DNA of 64,000 nucleotides from Burkholderia ambifaria AMMD. Lineage in GTDB: Bacteria > Pseudomonadota > Gammaproteobacteria > Burkholderiales > Burkholderiaceae. Shown one piece after another: positions 35,409-45,954 of this stretch (the stretch's first letter is position 1; each line of letters begins with the position of its first letter). The notes below the pieces were generated by a model that saw nothing but the letters and a program-made list of their open reading frames with translations, made no database searches and was not told where the DNA came from. The stretch is taken from positions 1 to 64,000 of the forward strand of contig NC_008391.1 of assembly GCF_000203915.1 (NCBI RefSeq), written 5' to 3'. A program made the position numbers and the translations under genes.

Positions 35409-36626
35409 ATGGAAACTTATGACATCGCCGTGATCGGCGCGGGCGCCGCCGGGATGATGAGCGCCGCGGTCGCCGGGCAACTCGGCCGCCGCGTGGTGCT
35501 GATCGACCACGCGCCGCGGCTCGCCGAGAAAATCCGCATCTCGGGTGGCGGCCGCTGCAACTTCACGAATCTCTACGCAGGGCCCGACAACTACCTGTCG
35601 TCGAATCCGCATTTCGCGCGCTCGGCGCTCGCCCGTTACACGCCGCGCGACTTCCTCGGGCTGCTCAAGCGCCATCACGTCACCTGGCACGAAAAGCACA
35701 AGGGGCAGCTCTTCTGCGACCACGGCAGCGACGCGATCATCGACATGCTGAAGCACGAATGCGACGCGGGCGGCATCGCCTGGCGCCGCCCGGTGGTCGT
35801 CGACGCGGTACGCCACGCGGCCGACGGCTTCACGCTCGACACGCAGCAGGCAGGGCCGATCCGCGCCCGCGCGCTGATCGTCGCGACGGGCGGCCTGTCG
35901 ATTCCGAAGATCGGCGCGACCGACTTCGGCTACCGGGTCGCGAAGCAGTTCGGCCACAAGCTGATCGATACGCGGCCCGCGCTCGTGCCGCTCACGTTCG
36001 CGCAGCACGACTGGGAGCCATTCGCGGCGCTGTCCGGCGTGTCGCTCGAAGTGCGCGTGTCGACGGGCGACAAGAAACGCGGCGGCGAATTCGTCGAGGA
36101 TCTGCTGCTGACCCATCGCGGCCTGTCGGGCCCCGGCATCCTGCAGATCTCCAGTTATTGGCAGTCCGGCGACCCGATCCGCATCGACCTGCTGCCGCAG
36201 CGCGACGCGGTGGCCGACCTGCTCGACGCGAAGCGCACGTCGAAGCGCCAGATCGGCTCGCTGCTCGCGGACTGGGTGCCATCGCGCCTCGCGCACGTCT
36301 GGCTCGACACGCATCGCGTCGCGGCCGACGCGCGGCTCGCGGATCTGCCCGACAAGACGCTGCGCCAGATCGGCGACGCGCTGTCCGGCTGGACGCTGAC
36401 GCCAAACGGCACCGAGGGCTACAAGAAGGCCGAGGTGACGAAGGGCGGCGTCGATACGCGCGAACTGTCGTCGGCCACCATGATGAGTGCGCGGGTGCCG
36501 GGGCTGTTCTTCATCGGCGAGGCGGTGGACGTGACGGGCTGGCTCGGCGGCTACAACTTCCAGTGGGCGTGGGCGTCCGGCACGGCGGCCGGACAGGCGG
36601 CGGCGGAGTTTGCGCGCGGCCTCTGA
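35409..36626 (+). CDS. HI0933/YhiN-family NAD(P)/FAD-dependent oxidoreductase
   Basis: A 405-aa flavoprotein of the HI0933 (BaiN/YhiN) family. FAD binding: DIAVIGAGAAGMMSAAVAGQ. The family motif IRISGGGRCNFTNLY follows, then ALIVATGGLSIPKIGATDFG, and the C-terminal VDVTGWLGGYNFQWAWASGT. Most members have unknown substrates; BaiN acts on bile-acid enones in gut bacteria. It stands alone upstream of rpsU on the same strand. Confidence 0.88.
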   Translation: METYDIAVIGAGAAGMMSAAVAGQLGRRVVLIDHAPRLAEKIRISGGGRCNFTNLYAGPDNYLSSNPHFARSALARYTPRDFLGLLKRHHVTWHEKHKGQLFCDHGSDAIIDMLKHECDAGGIAWRRPVVVDAVRHAADGFTLDTQQAGPIRARALIVATGGLSIPKIGATDFGYRVAKQFGHKLIDTRPALVPLTFAQHDWEPFAALSGVSLEVRVSTGDKKRGGEFVEDLLLTHRGLSGPGILQISSYWQSGDPIRIDLLPQRDAVADLLDAKRTSKRQIGSLLADWVPSRLAHVWLDTHRVAADARLADLPDKTLRQIGDALSGWTLTPNGTEGYKKAEVTKGGVDTRELSSATMMSARVPGLFFIGEAVDVTGWLGGYNFQWAWASGTAAGQAAAEFARGL

Positions 36627-36731
36627 CGGCCCGCGCAGGCCCGTCGTTGATGGGACCCGGCCCTTAGGCCTTTGTGCGACGCTCTGCTATACTCGTAAAT
36701 CTTCCCTGCAAACCTTTATTCGTGTCGGATC

Positions 36732-36944
36732 ATGACGATCATTCGCGTTAAAGAAAACGAGCCGTTCGAAGTCGCCATGCGTCGCTTCAAGCGCACGATC
36801 GAGAAGAACGGTCTGCTGACCGAGCTTCGTGCGCGGGAATTCTTCGAAAAACCGACCGCCGAGCGCAAGCGCAAGAAGGCTGCAGCAGTGAAGCGTCACT
36901 ACAAGCGAATTCGCAGCCAGACGCTGCCGAAGAAGCTGTACTGA
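36732..36944 (+). CDS. rpsU: Ribosomal protein bS21
   Basis: Small-subunit ribosomal protein, 70 aa: [20 protein letters not shown] with a strongly basic C-terminus ([17 protein letters not shown]). It opens the macromolecular-synthesis cluster rpsU-yqeY-dnaG-rpoD. A TATACT -10-like hexamer lies at 36688-36693, about 40 bp upstream, with only a weak -35. A terminator between rpsU and yqeY (37044-37077) would allow rpsU to be expressed above the downstream genes. Confidence 0.96.
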   Translation: MTIIRVKENEPFEVAMRRFKRTIEKNGLLTELRAREFFEKPTAERKRKKAAAVKRHYKRIRSQTLPKKLY

Positions 36945-37043
36945 ACGATTGAGCGCCGCGCGGTTCACTGAGCGGCGCACCGGCGACCTCCGCACGATCG
37001 GTGTCGATCAGGGGGCTGCGAGTCGCCGATGCCGGATTCGAGC

Positions 37044-37077
37044 AACCCGCTTGAGACATAGTCCCAAGCGGGTTTTT
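37044..37077 (+). terminator. Terminator/attenuator after rpsU
   Basis: AACCCGCTTG (37044-37053), 11-nt loop, CAAGCGGGTT (37065-37074), then TTTGTG. It lies 100 bp after rpsU and before yqeY, so it probably lets only part of the transcription through to dnaG-rpoD. Confidence 0.8.
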
Positions 37078-37130
37078 GTGTTGACGTCCATTCACGGGCG
37101 TCGAAGTCACGTTTCCATCCCGGGTGCAAG

Positions 37131-37577
37131 ATGAGTTTGAAAGAGCAGATCAGCGAAGACATGAAGGCCGCGATGCGCGCGAAGGAAAGCGAGCGTCTGG
37201 CGACGGTTCGCCTGCTGCTGGCCGCGATCAAGCAGCGCGAGATCGACGATCAGGTGACCCTTGACGACGCGGGCATCACCGCCGTGATCGACAAGATGAT
37301 CAAGCAGCGCAAGGACTCGATCAGCCAGTTCCAGGCTGCCGGCCGCGACGATCTCGTCGCGAAGGAACAGGCCGAACTGACCGTGCTGGGCGCCTACATG
37401 CCTGCGCAACTGTCGGACGCGGAAGTGGCCGCCGAAGTCCAGGCCGCGGTCGCGGCAACGGGCGCAGCCGGCCCGCAGGACATGGGCAAGGTGATGGGCG
37501 TGCTGAAGGGCAAGCTCGCCGGCCGTGCCGACATGACCGCTGTCTCCGCGCAGGTCAAGGCCGCGCTGTCGAAGTAA
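37131..37577 (+). CDS. GatB/YqeY-domain protein
   Basis: A 148-aa helical protein of the YqeY family, similar to the C-terminal tRNA-binding tail of GatB. MSLKEQISEDMKAAMRAKES, RLATVRLLLAAIKQREID and DMGKVMGVLKGKLAGRADMT are family hallmarks. It is usually found between rpsU and dnaG in proteobacteria, as here. The molecular role is not established. Confidence 0.93.
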   Translation: MSLKEQISEDMKAAMRAKESERLATVRLLLAAIKQREIDDQVTLDDAGITAVIDKMIKQRKDSISQFQAAGRDDLVAKEQAELTVLGAYMPAQLSDAEVAAEVQAAVAATGAAGPQDMGKVMGVLKGKLAGRADMTAVSAQVKAALSK

Positions 37578-37641
37578 AACCCGCTTCCTGGCGCGGCGTG
37601 CGCCGGGGCATCGTATTGTCCTTTTTTCGCTCGATCCCACG

Positions 37642-39510
37642 GTGATTCCGCATTCGTTCCTGCAGGATTTACTGAACCGCGTCGATATCGTCGACGTGGT
37701 GGGCCGGTACGTGCAGCTCAAGAAGGGCGGCGCCAACTTCATGGGGCTGTGCCCGTTCCATAACGAGAAGAGCCCGTCGTTTACCGTGAGCCCGACCAAG
37801 CAGTTCTATCACTGCTTCGGCTGCGGCGCGCACGGCACGGCGATCGGCTTCCTGATGGAGCACGCGGGGCTCACGTTCCCGGAAGCCGTGCAGGAACTCG
37901 CGCAATCGGTCGGGCTGACCGTGCCGCACGAGCCGTCGATGCGCGGCGGCGGTGGGGGCGGCGGCGACTATCCGGCACCCGTGTCCAAATCGGTCGCGAC
38001 GGCGCTGTCCGACGTGATGTCCGTCGCGTGCGACTACTATCGCAAGCAGTTGCGCGGCGCGACCGTCGCGATCCAGTACCTGAAGAACCGGGGCCTGACC
38101 GGCGAGATCGCCGCGCGCTTCGGCCTCGGCTATGCGCCGGACGGCTGGCAGAACCTCGAAACCGCGTTCCCCGACTATCGCGACGAATCGCTCGTCGAAT
38201 CGGGGCTCGTGATCGTCAGCGAAAAAACCGACGCGCAAGGCGTCGCCCGCCGTTACGACCGGTTCCGCGAGCGGATCATGTTCCCGATCCGCAACGTGAA
38301 GGGGCAGGTGATCGGGTTCGGCGGCCGCGTGCTCGGCAGCGGCGAGCCGAAGTACCTGAATTCGCCCGAAACGCCGCTGTTCAACAAGGGCAGCGAACTG
38401 TACGGGCTGTTCGAGGCGCGCCTCGCGATCCGCGAGCGCAAGTACGTGCTGGTCGTCGAGGGCTACATGGACGTCGTCGCGCTCGCGCAGCTCGGCTTCC
38501 CGAACGCGGTCGCGACGCTCGGCACGGCGTGCACGCCGATCCACGTGCAGAAGCTGCTGCGCCAGACCGATACGGTCATTTTCAGCTTCGACGGCGACTC
38601 GGCCGGCCGGCGTGCGGCGCGCCGCGCGCTCGAGGCGTGCCTGCCGCATGCGGCGGACAACCGGACGATCCGATTCCTTTTCCTGCCGTCCGAACATGAT
38701 CCGGACAGCTACGTACGCGAATTCGGCGCGGAAGCGTTCTCCGAGCAGGTCGAACGCGCGATGCCGCTGTCGCAATTTCTGTTGAACGAAGCAATTGCCG
38801 GCAAGGCGCTCGATCAACCGGAAGGTCGCGCGAAGGCGCTGTTCGACGCGAAGCCGCTGCTGCAGGCGCTGCCTGCTAATGCGTTGCGTGCGCAAATCAT
38901 GCACATGTTCGCCGACCGTCTCGATATTCCGTTCGAGGAAGTCGCGGCGCTGTCGGATGTCGATGCACGCATTGCCGCGCCGGCGCGCCACGCGCCCCCG
39001 CGCAGCGAGCGGCGACGCGTGACGGACAGCGAAAAGCGGGCGTTGCGTACGCTCGTGATGCATCCGCGGATCGCGTCGCAGCTCGACGACGAGCAACTTG
39101 CGACCCTGCGCGCGCTGCCGCGCATCGGCGAGCTGTTCGCCGAAGTCGTCGAGCATGCGCGTGCACTCGGCGACGGCGCGGAGTTCCGGCTGCTGTCGGA
39201 CGTGCTGCGCACCTCCTCGAACGGGGCGACTTACGAGGAAATCTTCCGCGAAATTCTGGACTATGATGAAAACGTCCGCGACTTGCTGTTACAGAATCCG
39301 GAAGACGAGACGGTGCCCGAGCGGCAGCGCGAACAGGAGCGGATCGCGGGCGAGGAACTGCAGGCCGCGGTGCTCAAGATGCGTTACGACGCATGCTGCG
39401 ACCGGCTCGATCGGCTGGCGCGGCAATCCACCTTCACACCCGAGGAACTGGCCGAATTGACGGAATTGAACCAGCAGCGAACCGACATGAAGCGTCGGCT
39501 CGGGCTGTAG
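37642..39510 (+). CDS. dnaG: DNA primase
   Basis: Makes RNA primers for replication. 622 aa, starting at GTG 37642 (VIPHSFLQDLLNRVDIVDVV). The N-terminal zinc finger CPFHNEKSPSFTVSP...HCFGCG is intact. A Gly-rich linker (MRGGGGGGGDYPAP) follows. The TOPRIM core contains VVEGYMDVVALAQLGF and FSFDGDSAGRRAARRALEAC. The C-terminal helicase-binding domain begins near residue 455. It is the third gene of the macromolecular-synthesis cluster. Confidence 0.96.
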   Translation: MIPHSFLQDLLNRVDIVDVVGRYVQLKKGGANFMGLCPFHNEKSPSFTVSPTKQFYHCFGCGAHGTAIGFLMEHAGLTFPEAVQELAQSVGLTVPHEPSMRGGGGGGGDYPAPVSKSVATALSDVMSVACDYYRKQLRGATVAIQYLKNRGLTGEIAARFGLGYAPDGWQNLETAFPDYRDESLVESGLVIVSEKTDAQGVARRYDRFRERIMFPIRNVKGQVIGFGGRVLGSGEPKYLNSPETPLFNKGSELYGLFEARLAIRERKYVLVVEGYMDVVALAQLGFPNAVATLGTACTPIHVQKLLRQTDTVIFSFDGDSAGRRAARRALEACLPHAADNRTIRFLFLPSEHDPDSYVREFGAEAFSEQVERAMPLSQFLLNEAIAGKALDQPEGRAKALFDAKPLLQALPANALRAQIMHMFADRLDIPFEEVAALSDVDARIAAPARHAPPRSERRRVTDSEKRALRTLVMHPRIASQLDDEQLATLRALPRIGELFAEVVEHARALGDGAEFRLLSDVLRTSSNGATYEEIFREILDYDENVRDLLLQNPEDETVPERQREQERIAGEELQAAVLKMRYDACCDRLDRLARQSTFTPEELAELTELNQQRTDMKRRLGL

Positions 39511-39543
39511 GCGGCCGGGGCGCCAGGAGAGGGCTCCCCAGCG

Positions 39544-39552
39544 TGCTATAAT
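39544..39552 (+). promoter_or_regulatory. Extended -10 promoter for rpoD
   Basis: TGCTATAAT: a perfect TATAAT (39547-39552) preceded by TGn, the extended -10 form, with no clear -35. Transcription would start near 39559, giving a 40-nt leader to the rpoD ATG at 39599. It lies in the 88-bp dnaG-rpoD gap and would give rpoD its own promoter. Confidence 0.62.
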
Positions 39553-39598
39553 ATAAGGTTTCCAGCGGTTTGTTTTCCAAGCAGAGGCGAGAATCGCG

Positions 39599-42016
<2,418 letters not shown>

Positions 42017-42038
42017 TTTCCAGCGTCTCACTTGCGAA

Positions 42039-42076
42039 CGCCGCCGGTATCCATGTGATGCCGGTGGCGTTTGTCT
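42039..42076 (+). terminator. Terminator after rpoD
   Basis: CGCCGCCGGTAT (42039-42050), 7-nt loop, ATGCCGGTGGCG (42058-42069), with two G-T wobbles, then TTTGTCT. It lies 22 bp after rpoD. Confidence 0.72.
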
Positions 42077-42154
42077 CCTCTGTCGTCTTTGTTGTTACAA
42101 TGCCGGCCCGGCTTCGTTGCCGGAGCGACATGTAGCACGCCATGCTTCTCATCT

Positions 42155-42233
42155 GGGCCCCTAGCTCATGCTTGGTTAGAGCAGCGAACTCATAATTCGT
42201 TGGTGCCGGGTTCGACTCCCGGGGGGCCCACCA
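42155..42233 (+). tRNA. tRNA with CAT anticodon (tRNA-Ile2 or elongator tRNA-Met)
   Basis: Full cloverleaf: acceptor GGGCCCC/GGGGCCC, D-stem GCTC/GAGC, anticodon stem GCGAA/TTCGT with loop CTCATAA (anticodon CAT at 42191-42193), variable loop TGGTG, T-stem CCGGG/CCCGG with TTCGACT, discriminator A, and encoded CCA. The D-loop (ATGCTTGGTTA) is two nucleotides longer than the common form. CAT could be elongator Met or, with lysidine, Ile2; the GC-rich acceptor beginning GG-CCCC resembles ileX-type tRNAs. A TACAAT -10-like box lies at 42096. Accessory genes begin just downstream. Confidence 0.93.
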
Positions 42234-42357
42234 GATTCTCTTCCAGATCATCCAGGGAAGTTGTGCCGTTAAGCGTAAGTCGGCCACTACACCCATCACA
42301 TTCTGACGAACCGCGACGCCATACCGCGGATCCATGCCGTCCCCATCGGCGCACACA

Positions 42358-43149
42358 TTAGCGTTCGTGTTTAGCGGCAACCTGCTTATCAAGCGCCTCG
42401 TGCGCACGCGTCGCGCTATCGGCGTCCACGCGGTCAGCCAAGACTTGTCCGAGTTGGCGCAGTTGGCTTTCCGTGAGGCCGACATTCATGCTGATGCGCA
42501 TGTGCGCTTGTAATTGCGGCTCCACTCCGGGCATGGCAGCCAACATTGCGACGGTCGCGATTTCGCGGCTCTGCCAATCGAGATTGTCGCGTTCGAAGAT
42601 GTCGCCGAACAGGTGAGTCTTGAGGTATTCGTCAATCGCCGGCGCGAAGTCGAACAGTGGTCCCTTGACCGCGCCACCCGCCAGCCTGGTCTGGATGGCG
42701 GTGCCTGCAGAAAGTAGCGCATCCCCGGTCGGGATCGGACGACTGGGCGCGTGACCCGGTGCATCCTCGACACCACGCTGCCTGCGCGCCTCCAGCACCT
42801 TCATCAGCTCTCCAAGCGCGTTGAGGCTGCGCGGGAAGCCGGCGTACGCGTAGAGCTGCACCAGGACTTCCCGCACGTCGGTGACGGCCAAGCCAGCGTC
42901 CAGCCCTTGATTCAACGCGCCATTCAGCCTGGCAAGATCGCCTTTGGCGGCGAATGCCGCGATCGGGACGATGGCCTGCTGGCGAGTCGACAGTGTTTCC
43001 GATGCTATCGATGTGCTTGTCACTTGTTGAGACTCCTGGGTAGTAGTGGGAGCTGCGTGGCATCCTGCCACCAGCAATCCCAAAGACATAATCAAAGCAA
43101 TGGCCCCGTTGAGCTGAATGATCGACTTACCTGCCGTTGTATTGCTCAT
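42358..43149 (-). CDS. Lipoprotein with carboxymuconolactone-decarboxylase-like domains
   Basis: A 263-aa precursor with a lipobox (IMSLGLLVAGC; Cys in LVAGC), so probably lipid-anchored in the cell envelope. Two CMD/AhpD-like helical repeats follow (FAAKGDLARLNGALNQGLDA; IATVAMLAAMPGVEPQLQAH). The AhpD CxxC redox motif is not seen, so peroxidase activity is doubtful. It is the last gene of an SDR-cupin-CMD operon and overlaps the cupin gene by 23 bp. Similar trios occur in many proteobacteria, without a settled function. Confidence 0.82.
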   Translation of the reverse strand: MSNTTAGKSIIQLNGAIALIMSLGLLVAGCHAAPTTTQESQQVTSTSIASETLSTRQQAIVPIAAFAAKGDLARLNGALNQGLDAGLAVTDVREVLVQLYAYAGFPRSLNALGELMKVLEARRQRGVEDAPGHAPSRPIPTGDALLSAGTAIQTRLAGGAVKGPLFDFAPAIDEYLKTHLFGDIFERDNLDWQSREIATVAMLAAMPGVEPQLQAHMRISMNVGLTESQLRQLGQVLADRVDADSATRAHEALDKQVAAKHER

Positions 43150-43630
43150 CAGTCACTTTCTCCATCCACTCGACGTTCTTGCCATCCACCGTGCCGGTGA
43201 CAGCGAGGTGCGTCATCGCGTTGGCGGGAGCCGCGCCGTGCCAGTGTTTGACACCCGGCGGGCACCACACGACATCACCGGGACGGAGCTCGCGGATTGG
43301 TTTTCCCCATTCCTGCGTATATCCCACGCCGGAAACGACGACGAAGTACTGCCCCTTCGGATGGGTGTGCCAAGCCGAGCGCGCACCCGGCTCGAACGTC
43401 ACCAAACCGCCCGATGCGTTGATGTCTCCGTTGGCAGCCCAAACCGGATCAATCCGTACCTTGCCGGTGAAGTAAGCCGCGGGGCCCGCTATCGAGGGCT
43501 GGCTGCCCGCGTGCATGACCTGTTGAGCTGCTGCCGATGCCGGGGCCGTTTGTGGCTCGGCAGCGTCGGTTGCGGCAACGTGGCATGCTGCGACGCAAAG
43601 GATCGCTTTCAGGAGCGACGAGACTTTCAT
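43127..43630 (-). CDS. Exported single-domain cupin
   Basis: A 167-aa precursor with a signal peptide (MKVSSLLKAILCVAACHVAA). The mature part is one cupin barrel with metal ligands in SAWHTHPKGQYFVVVSG (HxH...) and WCPPGVKHWHGAAPANAM. This two-motif pattern is like mandelonitrile-lyase-type or DUF-like cupins. It lies between the SDR and CMD genes and is translationally coupled to the latter. The substrate is unknown. Confidence 0.83.
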   Translation of the reverse strand: MKVSSLLKAILCVAACHVAATDAAEPQTAPASAAAQQVMHAGSQPSIAGPAAYFTGKVRIDPVWAANGDINASGGLVTFEPGARSAWHTHPKGQYFVVVSGVGYTQEWGKPIRELRPGDVVWCPPGVKHWHGAAPANAMTHLAVTGTVDGKNVEWMEKVTDEQYNGR

Positions 43631-43647
43631 CTATTCAACCCCTTCGT

Positions 43648-44415
43648 TCAGCGTGCGGTGTAGCCGCCATCGACCGGGAGTGCGACGCCAACCACGAAGC
43701 TGGAGCCGGGACTACATAGCCACAGAACGGCGTCGGCGATCTCCTGCGCCGTGCCGAGTCGGCCAATCGGTACATCCTTCATCATTTCATTCATGACCGC
43801 CGCTTCCCCCTTCAGCATATCGGCGACCATTGGCGTTTCCACGATACCGGGGCAGATAGCATTGATTCGGATTCCTTGAGACGCATATTCGAGACCCGCA
43901 CTCTTGGTCAGTCCCAGCAGCCCGTGCTTTGTCGCGTGGTATGCCGCTCGACCCGGCACACCGACCAAGCCGCCGAGAGACGAGTTGTTGACGATCGCAC
44001 CATTGCCTTGCGAGCGCATCTGGATCAGCTCGTATTTCATGCACAGCCACACGCCGCGCAGGTTGATCGCGTTGATGCGGTCGAACACCTCGCTCGAGAC
44101 GTCTGCGGTTTCGACGGCCGGACTTTGGATGCCGGCATTGTTGAACGCGGCATCCAGGCGCCCAAACGTCTTCACCGTTTGCTCGACGAGCGACTTGACG
44201 TAGGCTTCGTCGGAAATGTCGCCGGCCACGCCGATCACGCGATGGCCCGCTGCCGCAAGTTCTTGCGTCGCGGCATCGAGAACGTCGGCCCTGATGTCCG
44301 CGAGGGCGACTGACGCGCCAGCGTTGGCGAATGCGCGTGCGGCCGCCAGGCCCATGCCGGAAGCTGCGCCGGTCACGAGTGCCACCTGGCCGCTGAAGTC
44401 GTAGGTGATGGTCAT
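43648..44415 (-). CDS. Short-chain dehydrogenase/reductase
   Basis: A 255-aa classical SDR. NAD(P) is bound by VALVTGAASGMGLAAARAFA, NNAG is present, and the catalytic triad lies in IVNNSSLGGLVGVPGRAAYH and ATKHG (Ser, YxxxK). The C-terminus VVGVALPVDGGYTAR is typical. The start is ATG 44415 (MTITYDFSGQVALV); the open frame to 44541 is not convincing upstream. It is the first gene of the SDR-cupin-CMD operon, divergent from a broken LysR gene. Confidence 0.88.
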   Translation of the reverse strand: MTITYDFSGQVALVTGAASGMGLAAARAFANAGASVALADIRADVLDAATQELAAAGHRVIGVAGDISDEAYVKSLVEQTVKTFGRLDAAFNNAGIQSPAVETADVSSEVFDRINAINLRGVWLCMKYELIQMRSQGNGAIVNNSSLGGLVGVPGRAAYHATKHGLLGLTKSAGLEYASQGIRINAICPGIVETPMVADMLKGEAAVMNEMMKDVPIGRLGTAQEIADAVLWLCSPGSSFVVGVALPVDGGYTAR

Positions 44416-44694
44416 AGTGGTTTTCCGAGATGTGTAGATCGGGTATTGAGCGTATCGGCAGAGACAGTCGTCGCCGCTCACGTTGCTGATGCCGACAAGG
44501 TATGCATGCCGCTGGCGCCGCATAGCCGGAGAAGCAGACACGACACGGTCGGCGTCATCGGGCAGGACCGGTAAAGCTCATCAAGGCCCAACTTGGCCGC
44601 CGGCCGAGTAACACGGGATCAGTGAACTTTATTGCTTACGAGACTGGTTCGGTAGATCGTGAAATCGGCATACTCATGTGAATCTCTTTCATCA

Positions 44695-45104
44695 ATGTGG
44701 AAAGAGAACCTCAGCGACGTGAGCGCAGCTTCGCGAGGGCTGCGGCTGAACGAGGTCCATCGCGCTCAGCACTGAGCCACGCGATTTTCGGTCTGGAAGC
44801 CCGCTTGGGCGTACGACTGCTCACACGCACGACGCGTAGCGTCATCAGCACGGACGGGGGCATACGACTGTTGAACGCGAGGGGCCAATTGGTGCCGGGG
44901 CTTGAGGAATGGTGGCCGCTATTTCCGAACGATCACCTGTATTACGCCAGTCGCCGGCATTTGCCTCCGGCGCTCGTATTGGCGATCGACACACTGCGCT
45001 GGCGCGAGAGACGGCCACGGGGACTGAAGTCACCCAGACGCGCCGGGCAATCTGACGAGGCACGGTTCCCGCAATCGCCGACGCTTCCCGCATCAGGCAA
45101 TTGA
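44695..45104 (+). pseudogene. LysR regulator remnant with internal deletion
   Basis: The plus strand holds the start MWKENLSDV in one frame, then the LysR HTH in the next (SFARAAAERGPSRSALSHAI, EARLGVRLLTRTTRSVISTD). It then jumps to a C-terminal piece (WWPLFPNDHLYYASRRHLPP, LVLAIDTLRW). About 150-170 central residues of the ligand-binding domain are missing. It is divergent from the SDR operon, the normal place for its regulator, so that operon has probably lost its control. Confidence 0.72.
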
Positions 45105-45192
45105 CCGTAGCAGGAAGGTTTCCTCGGAATGGTCAATGGAAATCAAGGCAGCTGGCGCCAGAGAGAATTGGAAGGGCGCCAGCGGGCCGGTT

Positions 45193-45942
45193 TCAGGCGG
45201 GCATCGGCTCGCGGCCGAAGGCTTCGAGTTCGCGCGCCAGTGACTGCGCGGCCAGTTCAACCAGTGCGCGGCCTTTTTCGCGCGTGGCCAGGCCGGGATC
45301 GGAACCGATGCGTCCGTCAGGGAAGCGGGCGCGGAAGTCGAGGGCGTCGCGGATCGGGCCGGTGTTGGCGATCGGCGGCGCGTAGTCGGCCGACTTGATC
45401 GAATCGGGGAAGGCCCACTGTGTAATCGCAATCTCGGACGGGGTGGCATGCGCGCCGTGGCCCGTCGGGAACTGCTCGCGCGCCAGTTCGCCCACGCCTT
45501 CAAGATCCCACCAGTTGCAAAGCTTCAGCGCGAAGCCCGCACGGCGACGCGCAAAGCTGGCTTCGGCATAAAGTTCGGAGAACGCAGCATCGATCGATGA
45601 GACATTCCCGCCGTGACCATTAAGGAACAGGATTTTCTCGAACCCGTGTGCCACCAGCGAGCGCGTCCAGTCGCCGATCGCGGCAATGAATGTGGACGGG
45701 CGCAGCGAGATGGTGCCGGGAAAGCCAAGGTGATGCTGGGCCATGCCGATATTGAACGTGGGTCCCACGAGAATATCGGCGGATTTTTCCGCTTCACGCG
45801 CGATGATCTCGGGACACAGCCAGTCCGTGCCAAGCAGTCCGGTGGGGCCGTGCTGTTCGTTGGAGCCGATCGGCACGACGATCGTGCGGCTGCGCGTGAG
45901 GAACTGCTCGATTTCGGACCAGGTGGAAAGATGTAGAAGCAT
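45193..45942 (-). CDS. Creatininase-family amidohydrolase
   Basis: A 249-aa cytoplasmic metal-dependent amidohydrolase of the creatininase family. Metal ligands: GSNEQHGPTGLLGTDWLCPE (E, H, D) and FLNGHGGNVSSID (H). The later GAHATPSEIAITQW with Glu is also present. Family members open cyclic amides such as creatinine or act in flavin and mycofactocin pathways; the substrate here is unknown. It is downstream of the MFS gene (12 bp), so the transporter may import its substrate. A LysR gene diverges from the pair. Confidence 0.87.
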   Translation of the reverse strand: MLLHLSTWSEIEQFLTRSRTIVVPIGSNEQHGPTGLLGTDWLCPEIIAREAEKSADILVGPTFNIGMAQHHLGFPGTISLRPSTFIAAIGDWTRSLVAHGFEKILFLNGHGGNVSSIDAAFSELYAEASFARRRAGFALKLCNWWDLEGVGELAREQFPTGHGAHATPSEIAITQWAFPDSIKSADYAPPIANTGPIRDALDFRARFPDGRIGSDPGLATREKGRALVELAAQSLARELEAFGREPMPA

Positions 45943-45954
45943 GACGACTCCTTG

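Noticed and set aside
37945..37975. G-rich tract with G-quadruplex look
   Set aside because: It encodes the Gly-rich linker of DnaG; no evidence for a structural role.
42210..42233. tRNA 3' end as an att core with a downstream copy
   Set aside because: I found no second copy of the sequence in the window, so an island boundary cannot be shown.
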